DNA of 20,648 nt from Gnetum montanum (taxonomy: Eukaryota; Streptophyta; Gnetopsida; Gnetales; Gnetaceae), in assembly GCA_015680685.1 (NCBI GenBank), contig MNCI01002256.1:124946-145593 (forward strand), in the 5' to 3' direction. Shown here in pieces: positions 1 to 8,196 of this stretch (its first letter is position 1; each line of letters opens with the position of its first letter). The notes beneath the pieces are model-generated. The model ran no database searches and had not been told where the DNA came from. It saw only the letters and a program-made list of their open reading frames with translations. Position numbers and translations under genes: made by a program.

Positions 1-165
1 CATATGCAATACTAGTCTAGGTGGGAAGACAGTGAACTATGACCTAAGGCTAACTATCTAGGTGCCACAACTAGTCCATCTGCGGAGTTCGACCAGATAG
101 CACGTGCGATGCTTGTTTCGTATGGTTGAGTGTAGGGGTACCTCACCACTCATCAGACATGGTAT
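1..165 (+). repeat. Dispersed repeat R, copy 1 (partial, cut by window edge)
   Basis: This stretch aligns over its whole length with 12660-12835 on the same strand, and its second half aligns with the reverse complement of 16330-16440. Shared blocks include ctaactatctag-like, atatggttagacata-like and ctcaccactcatca-like segments. In the third copy the block directly follows the end of a decayed transposon reading frame, so this copy is probably the 3' non-coding or LTR part of the same family. No coding potential is visible. It is slightly richer in GC than the flanks and retains several CpGs, so it may be a younger copy. Confidence 0.65.
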
Positions 166-805
166 TATTTCTTTATTAATTTTAATATTTGACTAGAAAA
201 TAATATTAGTAGCCATTATTAACTACAAAATTGGGAAACTTTGACATTACATTTGAAAATATAAAAGTGATTATATGATAATATACTACTAATATTTGTG
301 GTTGCATCTTTGGTCTTATCCTATCTATACTATATTCTAAATGACTCGAGAATTATGGTCATTTACTAAAGAAGTACTATCTCTTTCCTACATGTACCCC
401 ATTTAGATAAGGTAGGTGATGTTAAAACTAAGAATCAAGATGATTAAGATGGTGAGGTTGTGAAAAGATTAAGGACATTGATTTAATTATGTTTTATAGT
501 AATGTTTGTAATATTGAATTTTCTTTATGGACTGTATGCAATTTTTTTGTATATGTACACCTTTTAACTTGAACTTTGGACCTATGGATGCTAAAATATG
601 GTGAATGATGTAACTCTTATGGATAAGTTATGTTTTATTTAAGTAATAATTTATAAAAATTTTGTGATTAGTGAATTAAGTTTTAAAATTAAGTTAAAGT
701 TCTCATGCCTTGGTGTTTAATGAAATTTTTTTAAATTGACTAAAAATTCTAAGTATAATGATTAGGGTGTGATAGAAAGCTATTGCTACTACCACTATGA
801 TAATA
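166..805. other. AT-rich non-genic DNA with an LTR-like terminus near 774
   Basis: No reading frame or RNA gene can be supported here. The block lies between repeat R and the older repeat copy A. Near its right end, positions 765-774 read gggtgtgata. This resembles the 3' terminal inverted repeat of many plant Ty3-type LTRs (ggg-tgt-g/a-a-c/t-a), so 166-774 may be an old solo LTR. No matching start or target duplication could be fixed, so this is only a suggestion. Confidence 0.3.
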
Positions 806-1062
806 TTCATATGTGCACTAACCATATTAAGCTTTGTAGATAGGTACCATAGACTTGAATAAGTCTTTGCACAAGGGGTGAAACATTGAGTGTGATTTAG
901 ATTATTTGATGCTTAACATGTTGTTTATAACTTTGGGTATCTATAATATCATAGGGTCCCTCCTTCATAGATGCTTTATGTAGATTCAAAAGTTGGAAAT
1001 TTTAAATTTCAAAGTTGTAGTGTGATTAGTTTGCTTGAAAAGCCATGAATTGAGTAAATGTC
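806..1062 (+). repeat. Older duplicated repeat, copy A, part 1
   Basis: This segment aligns with 5533-5897, with indels in copy B. Shared landmarks are ttgaataag...aaggggtg, a taacatgtt block, ttgggtatctataat versus ttggatatctatagt, catagg-tcccct-agatgctttat, caaagttgt and catg-ttgagtaaatg. The alignment stops abruptly at 1062, where the solo LTR begins, and resumes beyond the LTR and SINE at 1953. No coding function is recognised. Confidence 0.7.
1057..1062 (+). repeat. Target-site duplication, left arm
   Basis: The hexamer aatgtc lies directly before the LTR start and is repeated directly after its end at 1776-1781. The uninterrupted copy B has aatgtt at the equivalent place (about 5892), which supports a real insertion footprint. 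Confidence 0.75.
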
Positions 1063-1329
1063 TGTTGACCTTTTGGTATGTCAAAAACTTACAAAAAATG
1101 GAGATTGTATGTGTGTGATTATGATCTTGCAAGGGCATTAGAAAATTAACCAACAAAGAAATTAGATTTCAGAAATGATATCCACGATGATATGTCAAAA
1201 CAAAGACTAAGTGGACTAGATGAGAGCACAAATAGAATCATTATTGGTTATTCTAAGTGATTTTGTACTACTCTTCATTGTATCATCATTCACATGTGTT
1301 GATTGTATTGAGCTTTAAGTAGAAGGATC

Positions 1330-1336
1330 TATAAAT
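1330..1336 (+). promoter_or_regulatory. Probable LTR TATA box
   Basis: The sequence tataaat lies inside the solo LTR about 85 bp before its internal tandem duplication, where the U3/R boundary of the LTR would be expected. The equivalent place in the other LTR (about 13862) reads cctataatta, a weakened form. Expression is not shown. Confidence 0.45.
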
Positions 1337-1413
1337 TCAATTACACTCTTTCCTTATTTCTTTCTTGTAGCCCTGCAAGGTTGATGTACTTCTTGTGAGA
1401 AGGAATCTTTGTT

Positions 1414-1622
1414 GAGCTTGTTGGAATCCTCTAGGATTGAGTGGTTTTGTGGTGATAAAACAATTTGATGCGAAGCTCAATTTTGTAAAGGTTGTGGGAT
1501 CCTCTAAACCACATTTTGAGCTTGTTAGGACCTTGCGGGATTGAGTGGTTTCATGATGATGAAACACTTTAGAGCAGAGCTCAAAGCTTGTATAGGGTGT
1601 GGTGATCTTCAAAATACATTTT
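1414..1622 (+). repeat. Two-unit tandem duplication (about 104 bp) inside the solo LTR
   Basis: Unit 1 (1414-1517) and unit 2 (1518-1622) both begin gagcttgtt, carry a ggattgagtggttt block and end in aca-tttt. The same two-unit structure is at 13957-14163 in the other LTR. The duplication therefore predates the split of the two copies and is a feature of the LTR family. Confidence 0.7.
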
Positions 1623-1775
1623 GAAGAAACAAAGTTTTGGGGTGTGCATAGATTCTACCCTCCAAGTGTGGATGTACCCAAGTTGGGGAACCAAGTAAAA
1701 TTGTTGTGTTCTTGTGGCTAAAGTAATTTTAAATTGGGGAACTTATTCAACCCCCCTTCTAAGTTCTGGATCCAT

Positions 1776-1781
1776 AATGTC
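1776..1781 (+). repeat. Target-site duplication, right arm
   Basis: This second aatgtc follows the LTR end. It also begins the 10-bp aatgtcaatc that flanks the neighbouring SINE, so both insertions used nearly the same site. Confidence 0.72.
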
Positions 1782-1785
1782 AATC

Positions 1786-1952
1786 CTTTACTAATAATGA
1801 GGTGATAGCCTAGTGGTAAGACTTTTGATTTGAAAGCTTCAAGTCATAAGTTTGACTCTAGTTGGTCATGCTAAGTTATAAAGTTCTAATTAGACTATAT
1901 ATCTTGGGGTGTACCTATGTTATAATTATTTTAGGGTTCCAACACATCCAAA
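1786..1952 (+). mobile_element. tRNA-derived SINE
   Basis: The head has RNA polymerase III internal promoter motifs. An A box, tagcctagtgg, is at 1806-1816 and a B box, agtttgactct, at 1849-1859, spaced as in tRNA genes. The B box keeps most of the consensus GGTTCGANTCC. The body continues for about 90 bases, as in plant SINEs, instead of folding as a tRNA. The unit is flanked by a 10-bp direct repeat, aatgtcaatc (1776-1785 and 1953-1962). Copy B of the host repeat has no such insert. Non-autonomous SINEs of this kind depend on LINE machinery for movement. The B box is mutated and the copy is probably inactive. Confidence 0.72.
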
Positions 1953-2026
1953 AATGTCAATCATTGATTATATCAAGGCTATTAGGTGTAAGCCTCTTCC
2001 CTATATTCAATTATTAGGTATTTTTC
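1953..2026 (+). repeat. Older duplicated repeat, copy A, part 2
   Basis: This short piece resumes the alignment with copy B (about 5892-5976). The segment ttgattatat matches ttgattaaat, and taagcctcttccctatat matches taagcttcttttctatat. It ends in aattattaggtatttttc (2009-2026), which is echoed by caaccattaggtatttcatc (4594-4613) beyond the LINE. The two form the likely LINE target duplication. Confidence 0.62.
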
Positions 2027-4592
2027 TCTAATTGTGATTATTTACCTAACATAATTCATACTAGTCACAACCATATTCTTGAACAAGACATATCTATTAT
2101 TGAAATTAAAGATGTAGTGTTTAGCTTGGCCAATGATAAAGATCTAGGTTTTGATGGAATTTCCATTGAATTTTTAAAAAATCATTAGGATGTTATTGGT
2201 ATGAACCTTTATTGTATTCTTATAGAAGCCATTGAATAATGTACTTTTGATCAAGAGCTAAATAGAGGAGTCATGAAACTTATTCCTAAGGAAGATGATT
2301 TTTACAATTTGGAAGGGTATGCATTGGATTGAGGATTTCCATTAAGACATTACTTTTTAAAATCTTGATTATGCTAAAGCATATGATAGAATTGAATGGA
2401 AATTTATTATTAGTTATCTTTGCAAATATGGTTTTTACAAACATTTATTGGGATGGTGAAGACTCTTTTTGCAAATGCAAATGCACTTGTGTCTAAAAAT
2501 GTTAATTTTTCTAATATTTTAAAGCTTGAATGCTTATTTAGGAAAGGATGCCATCTTTCTCCTTATTTATTTATGCTTGTTGTAGATTTTTTATGTCATG
2601 CTATACAGAAGGACCAGAAACATAGTTTTCTACTTTGCACCTTTATTGAAAATAATGTTCCCATTTTATTAAATATACATTTTATAGATGACTTCTTTTT
2701 TATGATAAAAAATGACCAAGCTATTTTAGATCATCTTTTTTATCATGTTGATCAATATTGCAGACATTCAGGATCTTAGATTAATTGATTTAAATCTTCT
2801 ACCTTTTATAATAAGGGTGTTCAAGAATAGGCTTTTTCTAAATCTTAGAATTTTCTAGAAACATTAAATGTTTTCAAATTATTAGACATTCCTTTTTCCT
2901 TTTTTGGGTCTTCAAAAAATTTATAGGATGTTACAATGAAGAAAATTGAACAAAAACTTATTAAGTGGAAGGAGAAGAAGCTTTCAATGGTTGGTAAGCT
3001 TATTGTTTATTAGCATATCATTCAAGTAACTCATGTGTATTATTCTTCATGTTGAGGACTTAGTATTTTGTAAGCTTTCAATGGTTGGTAAGCTTATTGT
3101 TTATTAGCATATTATTCAAGTAACTCATGTGTATTATTCTAGAAAAGGATTTTGTTGTATTGCATGGAACATTTGTACTTCTCAAAAAGAGGATGGTAGA
3201 TTAGGATTGATGAATTGTTACAAGCATGGTATTGTTTTATATGCTAAGTAGGTGGTTGAATGTTTATCTAGTAGGAAGCCTTGGAAGCTTCTTTTTCATA
3301 AATCAATTTAGATGAATAATCCTAGAGGTAGTGATTACTTGAAAGATACTCATTTTTTAATTGGATCAATTTTCCAAAAAGTATTAATATATCAAGTTCT
3401 ATTGTCATAAAGCACATTTTGAAGGCTTGGATTTTAATTTGTGATTTTTTGAACTTCAATAATATTACTATTTCTACCTCTATTCTTGATAAGATTTCTC
3501 CTTGGTCGCTTTCCATTAATAATGATCCATGAGCTATTAAGCACCTATGCCTTTGTAGTACATGGTGTAAGCTTGACATTTCCTCCTTTTCATCTCTTCA
3601 TGTACATAATCATAAGATTACTTGGTCTGAGTGTTAAATTCTCTATGATATAAATATTTCTAAAATGTCTACATTTTTTGATCTTTTGGATAATTTAGAT
3701 AGAATTGTAACCATTCAAGATTATCACAATGGTTTTCTTGATTTTTCTTGGATTAATGGCCATCATGGTTTTTCATATTGATTCAAGCTTGTGTATATGA
3801 TTTTTAGTTCAAATACTAATATTTGGCCAAGATTCAATTATCTTTGGAAAGTTCATCATAATGTGCAGTTATAAAAGTAGTGAATTCAAAAGATATAGAA
3901 TGCCACTACTTCTTAAAAAATTAGACATTTTCTATGGTATTTGATTCATCAAGGTTTTCTTATTAGTATTTAGCACTTTCATTTAGCTATTAATGACCTA
4001 GGATATCTTATCTGCAACATCAAAGATACATTGATTAATTACTTTTTTGCTTGATCCCTTGCTCATAGCTCTTGGACATGTTGTAGTAGGTATTTACATG
4101 GTTTTCAACCAAGATTAGATGAAGTTTTATTTTGTGACACTCCTCAACTTCAAGGACTTCTACTTCATACTTAAGATTGATTTTGTCCTCTTATTCTTTA
4201 TGCCATCTATAAGTCTCAAGGTGATGTGGTTTTTCATAGAGATTCTCTAGTTGATTTTCTTCCATTGTCAGTTCAAGGTGAGATGAGTCCATAGTTGATG
4301 CTTCAACTAAATTTTTAAATGTTTCTCTCTTTAGTTTTCTTTTTTATTAATAAGAAGCCTTTAGTAGGAAGTGAAAATCCATTTGGGTTCTTTGAATAAG
4401 GGCAACATTTGATTCTTCTCCTACTCTAGAGGGGAGGTTTTTTAGAATTGGTTATAACGATGAAAATCTAAAAAAGCATCTATAAAACTATTGGGCCTTT
4501 CCTTTTTGTTATTTTGGAGTTTCTCCTTTACTTTTATGCCTTTGTACTCTTCATTTTTATTTTTAGTATATTTATTTTTTAGGGAATGACTC
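2027..4592 (+). pseudogene. Decayed L1-type LINE: reverse transcriptase, zinc-binding and C-terminal regions
   Basis: Read on the plus strand with several frame changes, this is a plant LINE ORF2 remnant. Near 2090-2170 it encodes AxDKDLGFDGISIEF-like residues (family form NDKxPGPDGF), then an LNRGVMKLIPKxxD block near 2260-2300. The open part at 2420-2779 has GMVKTLFANA, RKGCHLSPYLF (usual RQGCPLSPYLF, residues 41-51) and FIDD at residues 88-91 in place of the catalytic F/YADD, so the alanine is lost but both aspartates remain. Later blocks are LDIPFSFFGSSK, KIEQKLIKWKEKKLSMVGKL (about 2940-3005), GRLGLMN and PWKLLFHKSI. A decayed zinc-binding region follows (about 3900-4150), then FRPLILYAI-like residues. 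The endonuclease half is missing (5' truncation), and no clear poly(A) tail precedes the right flank. It is non-functional. Confidence 0.82.
2978..3140 (+). repeat. Local 69-bp direct duplication inside the LINE
   Basis: Positions 2978-3046 and 3072-3140 are identical except for one base (atatcattc versus atattattc), at a 94-bp period. The duplication repeats the SMVGKL-encoding part of the reverse transcriptase and must be much younger than the LINE, since the copies are nearly identical while the LINE is heavily decayed. Confidence 0.9.
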
Positions 4593-5045
4593 TCAACCAT
4601 TAGGTATTTCATCAAAGAATTGAAAGGTAAGAATCTATTAGAGTAAATGAAAGGAATCCATAAATGTAGTGAAGAAATCATAGCATGAGTGTGCACTTGT
4701 GATGGTTTAGTATTGCAGATTTGTTATTGGTCTTTATGGTTTTTATTTATTTTTCTTTTCTTTACTAATAATATGATGGTGTTGTAGGTTTCTTTTGTAT
4801 AAGGGTTTCAAATATGCAAGAGTTTTTATCAATAAAATGAAGGTTTCAATAAGTTTTTATAGGAAGATGTTAGAAAGTATTTTACAAACCCTCTTCTAAT
4901 TTCAATTTAAGAGTTTTTGCAAGTTTTTTAAGTTTATGCTTTATTTTATTAGGTCATTTGAGATTCCTAGAAAGATTTAATAGTTGAATTTTAAGATGAG
5001 TCTTCCACCTTAGCTTTATAGATTCATAATGTATTTCATTTTTGA
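4593..5045 (+). repeat. Older duplicated repeat, copy A, part 3, with a 30-codon frame
   Basis: Alignment with copy B resumes after the LINE: 4596-4690 matches 5966-6058, and 4690-5045 matches 7479-7790. Shared landmarks are gtaggtttctt-t-tataagg-tttcaaa (4785/7572), gaaagtatttcaca-like and aatgtatttca near the right end. From 4596 one frame reads TIRYFIKELKGKNLLE, a stop in place of Gln, then about 13 more residues to a TGA. Copy B has the same frame with no indel. I do not recognise the peptide. It may be the remnant of an element protein or a captured exon. Confidence 0.6.
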
Positions 5046-5532
5046 ATGTTGTGTAGATATAAAGATAGAACAATGACTAACATGATGATAGAATATGTTG
5101 AATGTGTTTACTACAAGTGGTAGAAGATGAGCAACATATATAATTAGAATGTTATAGAATAGATTCTTTAGAAGAAAATTGCAAATCTTTAGTTAGTCTT
5201 TGTATGAGATATTTAAGCCATTAGGGTTAGTTTTAGAAAATTATATAGAAGACTTGTTCCAGTTACATGAATATTGGATACATCTGTTATACTCAAGATT
5301 TATTTCTATTGATGTATTTTGAAAACATTCATTTGTTTGACATATCCTTAGGATCTACATAGATCTAATAAAATATTAGTATCAGTATCAGTATATTCAT
5401 GATTTGAGTGATATAATTGATTGACATGAAATGTAGTTATAACTTAATGTAAGTTATCTTGAGTATCTTGTTCAAATTGTGGATTATATGGAATTGCATT
5501 TTTAGTTATGAATTTGGATTATTTTTAATGAT
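5046..5532. other. Non-genic AT-rich spacer between the two repeat copies
   Basis: I find no reading frame, RNA gene or mobile-element terminus. A short imperfect run of agtatc units sits near 5378-5395. The block has no clear match to the DNA left of copy A or right of copy B, so the two copies are not a simple head-to-tail tandem. Confidence 0.4.
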
Positions 5533-6058
5533 ATATTCATGAATGTACCATGGAATTGAATAAGCCAATGTATAAGGGGTGCTTCAAGTGTGCTTTTTAT
5601 TATGTAATGTTTAACATGTTTTGAGTATATGTTGATTTAACTAATCTATAATTTTGTTGTATCAATGATGTGCTAATGATGCTTTGATCTATGTTGGTTG
5701 TTGAGATGTTTCTAGTTTGTAAATTAGGGATATATGTTTGTTTAGGATTTATAGTTTCAAGGTTTTTATAGCTTTGGATATCTATAGTGACATAGGATCC
5801 CCTCTAGATGCTTTATTTAGATTTACAAATCTAATGTTTTAAAGTTCAAAGTTGTCATAATTGGTTTATTAGAAAAGTCATGGGTTGAGTAAATGTTAAC
5901 ACTTGATTAAATAATGATTGTTAAATATAAGCTTCTTTTCTATATAAAACACTCGTTATAATCAAACCATTAGGCATCTTGTTGAAGAATTAGAGGAAAA
6001 GACTTTATTAGAGCAGGTGGAAGCAAGTCATAGTTATAATGAAGAGGTTATAATGTAA
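5533..6058 (+). repeat. Older duplicated repeat, copy B, part 1 (uninterrupted site)
   Basis: This aligns with copy A across the places where A carries the solo LTR, the SINE and the LINE. Near 5891-5950 it runs gagtaaatgtt...cttgattaaataatg...ataagcttcttttctatat without interruption. At 5966-6055 it keeps a 30-codon frame beginning TIRHLVEELEEKTLLEQVEA and ending NEEVIM before a TAA. Copy A has the same frame. A stretch with no counterpart in copy A (about 5640-5770) is either an insertion here or a deletion there. Confidence 0.65.
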
Positions 6059-6073
6059 GCATGTTAAAGAAAT

Positions 6074-6124
6074 TCTAGAAATTATCTTAATCCCTAATAA
6101 AGTCTAGAAATTATCTTAATCCCT
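6074..6124 (+). repeat. Short direct duplication, 22 bp at 29-bp period
   Basis: The segment tctagaaattatcttaatcc(ct) occurs at 6074-6095 and again at 6103-6124 with no mismatch. This suggests recent local slippage. Confidence 0.85.
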
Positions 6125-6150
6125 CCATGGTCATGTCATGGTATTTTTGT

Positions 6151-6253
6151 CTTAAGTGATATTTGAATTTTATTTCATATTTTCTTTTAATATTTGGTAA
6201 AGTCATTTAGGAGTCCAGATTTAAAGTATATGACGATGTTTTATTTTTAAAGG
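6151..6253 (+). repeat. 103-bp inverted pair, left arm (source copy)
   Basis: This runs from cttaagtgatatttg to tttttaaagg. Its exact reverse complement is at 6822-6924. The left arm has no Ns at its borders and continues smoothly into the flanks, so it looks like the genuine locus. Confidence 0.9.
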
Positions 6254-6821
6254 TTAGGATAACATGAGAAAAAAAGTGAGAAAGGGGGTTTAATATCCGT
6301 TCATATGTTATGTCCCCTTCTTAAAAGCTATAAATTGAGCCATAGGCTCTTTGTTTGAACTTGATGATGTTAAATTAATGTAACTGTTGCTATGTTTCAT
6401 TGTAATAAAAGTGGAGAAGAGGAAGTCCTTTGTGTTGAAGTTTATCAAATTAAAGCTTGTATTTCTTTTTCTTATTGCATTTCACAATGATGTCTATTTT
6501 ACAAATTCATTTCATATTTCTCAAGTTATTTCATAGTTAATCTCACATATTACAAGCTATCTTTTAAGTTTACATGTTATTTTACAAGATCTATCAATTT
6601 ATGTTCATGTTAATTTGGATATATGAATATTCATATGTTTGATGTAAGAATCATATTCTAAACTTTAGATATGAGCTAATTTTTTAGAATCATTTTAAAA
6701 AAAATTCAGCACAATTCAACCTCATTGTAGAAGGGTTTTGAGAGATTCTTATGGATCTTCTTGAAATCCTTCTTTAATCATTAATTTGAATCTAGATCTA
6801 TTTGCATGAAGTAATTTCAAN

Positions 6822-6924
6822 CCTTTAAAAATAAAACATCGTCATATACTTTAAATCTGGACTCCTAAATGACTTTACCAAATATTAAAAGAAAATATGA
6901 AATAAAATTCAAATATCACTTAAG
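6822..6924 (-). repeat. 103-bp inverted pair, right arm, bounded by Ns
   Basis: Every base is the reverse complement of 6151-6253, and the segment is bracketed by a single N at 6821 and a single N at 6925. Perfect identity between arms in otherwise decayed DNA, with Ns exactly at both junctions, points to a short contig or gap-fill piece placed in a scaffold gap and not to a natural inverted repeat. Confidence 0.9.
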
Positions 6925-7478
6925 NTAGAATGAATGCTAAATTTGATCTCAAATCTGAAATGAATTGATTTCTTTTGATTATTGATGTAAATTATCCTTG
7001 ATTTTTTCATATCAATGCGTGAAGGATTGGATCCATTGATGTCCTTAAATTTTAAATTAAAAATCTAGTTTGGAACCTACTTTATCACTTGCAACTCACT
7101 TATAATTGCTTTCAGAAAATCTATGATTAAACCATGAATTTAGGTATTTTCTACTATTTTCTTAGTGCAAAATGTAGTTCCTAGAAATTTGGCCTTGTTG
7201 GAAGATGTGGTAGTCTCTTAATTCATTCATATCCTTAACTATGACTTGTGTTATTTTGAGTTAAGATAGATGACCTACAATCTTACCAGTGTTTATTTTT
7301 TTCTCTATTTTCAGACTTACTATGATCATTGATCAGCTTTCTATGTGAAGTCCAATAGAATTATGCCCTCTAAAAATTTGAATACTACAACTACCTCTCA
7401 CTCATAGTTTTCTCCCAATCACATTAGTGCCTTATGCTCATTGAGCTTTCCTTTTTATCACTATGTACTCTAATAGAA

Positions 7479-7790
7479 TGTATGTGCACAGAGGTTGGGT
7501 ATTGTAGATATATTTTTATGTTTTTGGGATTTGTTCACTTTCATTTCTTTTACTATTGATTCAATTTTTTTGTAGGTTTCTTCTATATAAGGATTTCAAA
7601 CATGTGAGGATTTCTATTAGTCAAATGAGGGTTTTAATGAGTTTTTGTAAGAAAGAGCTAGAAAGTATTTCACAAGTTCTCTTTTGATTTTAATTCAAGA
7701 GTTTTCATAGATTTTACATTAGCATGTATGAACTAGTTTTATTTCATTTATTTCTATCATAGATAATGTATTTCACGAATCAATTTTCTA
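7479..7790 (+). repeat. Older duplicated repeat, copy B, part 2
   Basis: This aligns with 4690-5045 of copy A: tgtgcac...gg-t--gtattg-agat, then gtaggtttcttctatataagg (7572), the caagttctcttttgatttta-attcaagag block, and gataatgtatttca near the right end. There is no coding signal. Confidence 0.65.
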
Positions 7791-8038
7791 TCAAAATTTA
7801 TGGATTTTAGATTTGGTACTTGCTAAAATCTTTGTGAACTTTCTTCTTCATGGGTGTAACAACATTATATACTAATAAGAAGTTAAGTTAGTATTGTGAT
7901 TTTGATAGTTATATGACATGTTTTGTGTAGTTGGATAAAATTTGATGCATGTTATACACAATGGAGCTTGCATTAATATGGTGACTAGTTGGCTCGTTAG
8001 CAATCTTAAAATCATATTTTTACCCTTCCAACTAGAAT
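7791..8038. other. Non-genic spacer
   Basis: Nothing was recognised. A frame on the minus strand starting near 8120 has no family features and overlaps the tandem duplication that follows. I regard it as chance. Confidence 0.4.
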
Positions 8039-8196
8039 AAATGAGGCTTTTATCTTTAGTCTTATCTTGAGGGAAAAATAATATTGGATCGATGAGTGGA
8101 TCTTTGGTATTTAGTGACAAATGAGAATTTTACCTTTAGTCTTATTGCAAGGTAAAAAAAAAGATTAGATTGTTGAGTGGATCTTTAGTTTAAGAG
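8039..8196 (+). repeat. Two-unit imperfect tandem duplication (about 80 bp)
   Basis: Unit 1 (8039-8118) and unit 2 (8119-8196) share aaatgag, ttta-ctttagtctta, gaggg/caagg followed by an A run, and a strong gatgagtggatcttt versus gttgagtggatcttt block. The units have diverged and differ by small indels. No function is evident. Confidence 0.7.

Larger units (their letters stand above)
1063..1775 (+). mobile_element. Solo LTR of a Copia-type retrotransposon
   Basis: The element starts TGTTGACCTTTTGGTATGTC and ends near ...ttctaagttctggatccat. It aligns along its length with the LTR at 13194-14327, sharing the start, the pyrimidine-rich ctctttcctt block, an internal tandem duplication, and the aacttattcaaccccc 3' end. 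It is flanked by aatgtc at 1057-1062 and 1776-1781. A 5-bp duplication, atgtc, with the end one base later is equally possible. No internal coding DNA follows, so this is a solo LTR, the usual product of LTR-LTR recombination. It is about 420 bp shorter than the other LTR because most of the region matching 13345-13798 is missing. The open frame antisense to it (1337-1612) is a shadow. Confidence 0.85.
6059..7478. other. Insert of about 1.4 kb splitting copy B; no gene recognised
   Basis: Copy A is continuous where copy B is broken, at gcatg...tgtgcac, so this block is an insertion in B or a replacement. It holds a 29-bp-period duplication (6074-6124), a TATA-like ctataaattgagcc near 6330-6343 with a gtaataaaag element near 6403, and the 103-bp inverted copy with flanking Ns. 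These could be the promoter and polyadenylation parts of an old LTR, but I could not define LTR ends or any coding sequence. Confidence 0.4.

Noticed and set aside
1337-1612. Minus-strand 91-codon open frame
   Set aside because: It lies antisense inside the solo LTR and its apparent internal repeat simply reflects the LTR's tandem duplication.
1797-1870. A functional tRNA gene
   Set aside because: A- and B-box motifs are present, but the arms do not pair into a cloverleaf, the B box is mutated and the sequence runs on as a SINE body.
3322-4696. Minus-strand open frames at 3322-3579 and 4442-4696
   Set aside because: Both are antisense to the LINE or the old repeat, with no domain and no family-like composition.
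4596-6058. A host gene exon
   Set aside because: No convincing splice sites or neighbouring exons were found, and the peptide has diverged at many positions. It is kept only as a finding.
6151-6924. A natural foldback element or MITE made of the 103-bp arms
   Set aside because: Perfect identity and N bases exactly at both right-arm junctions fit an assembly artefact better.
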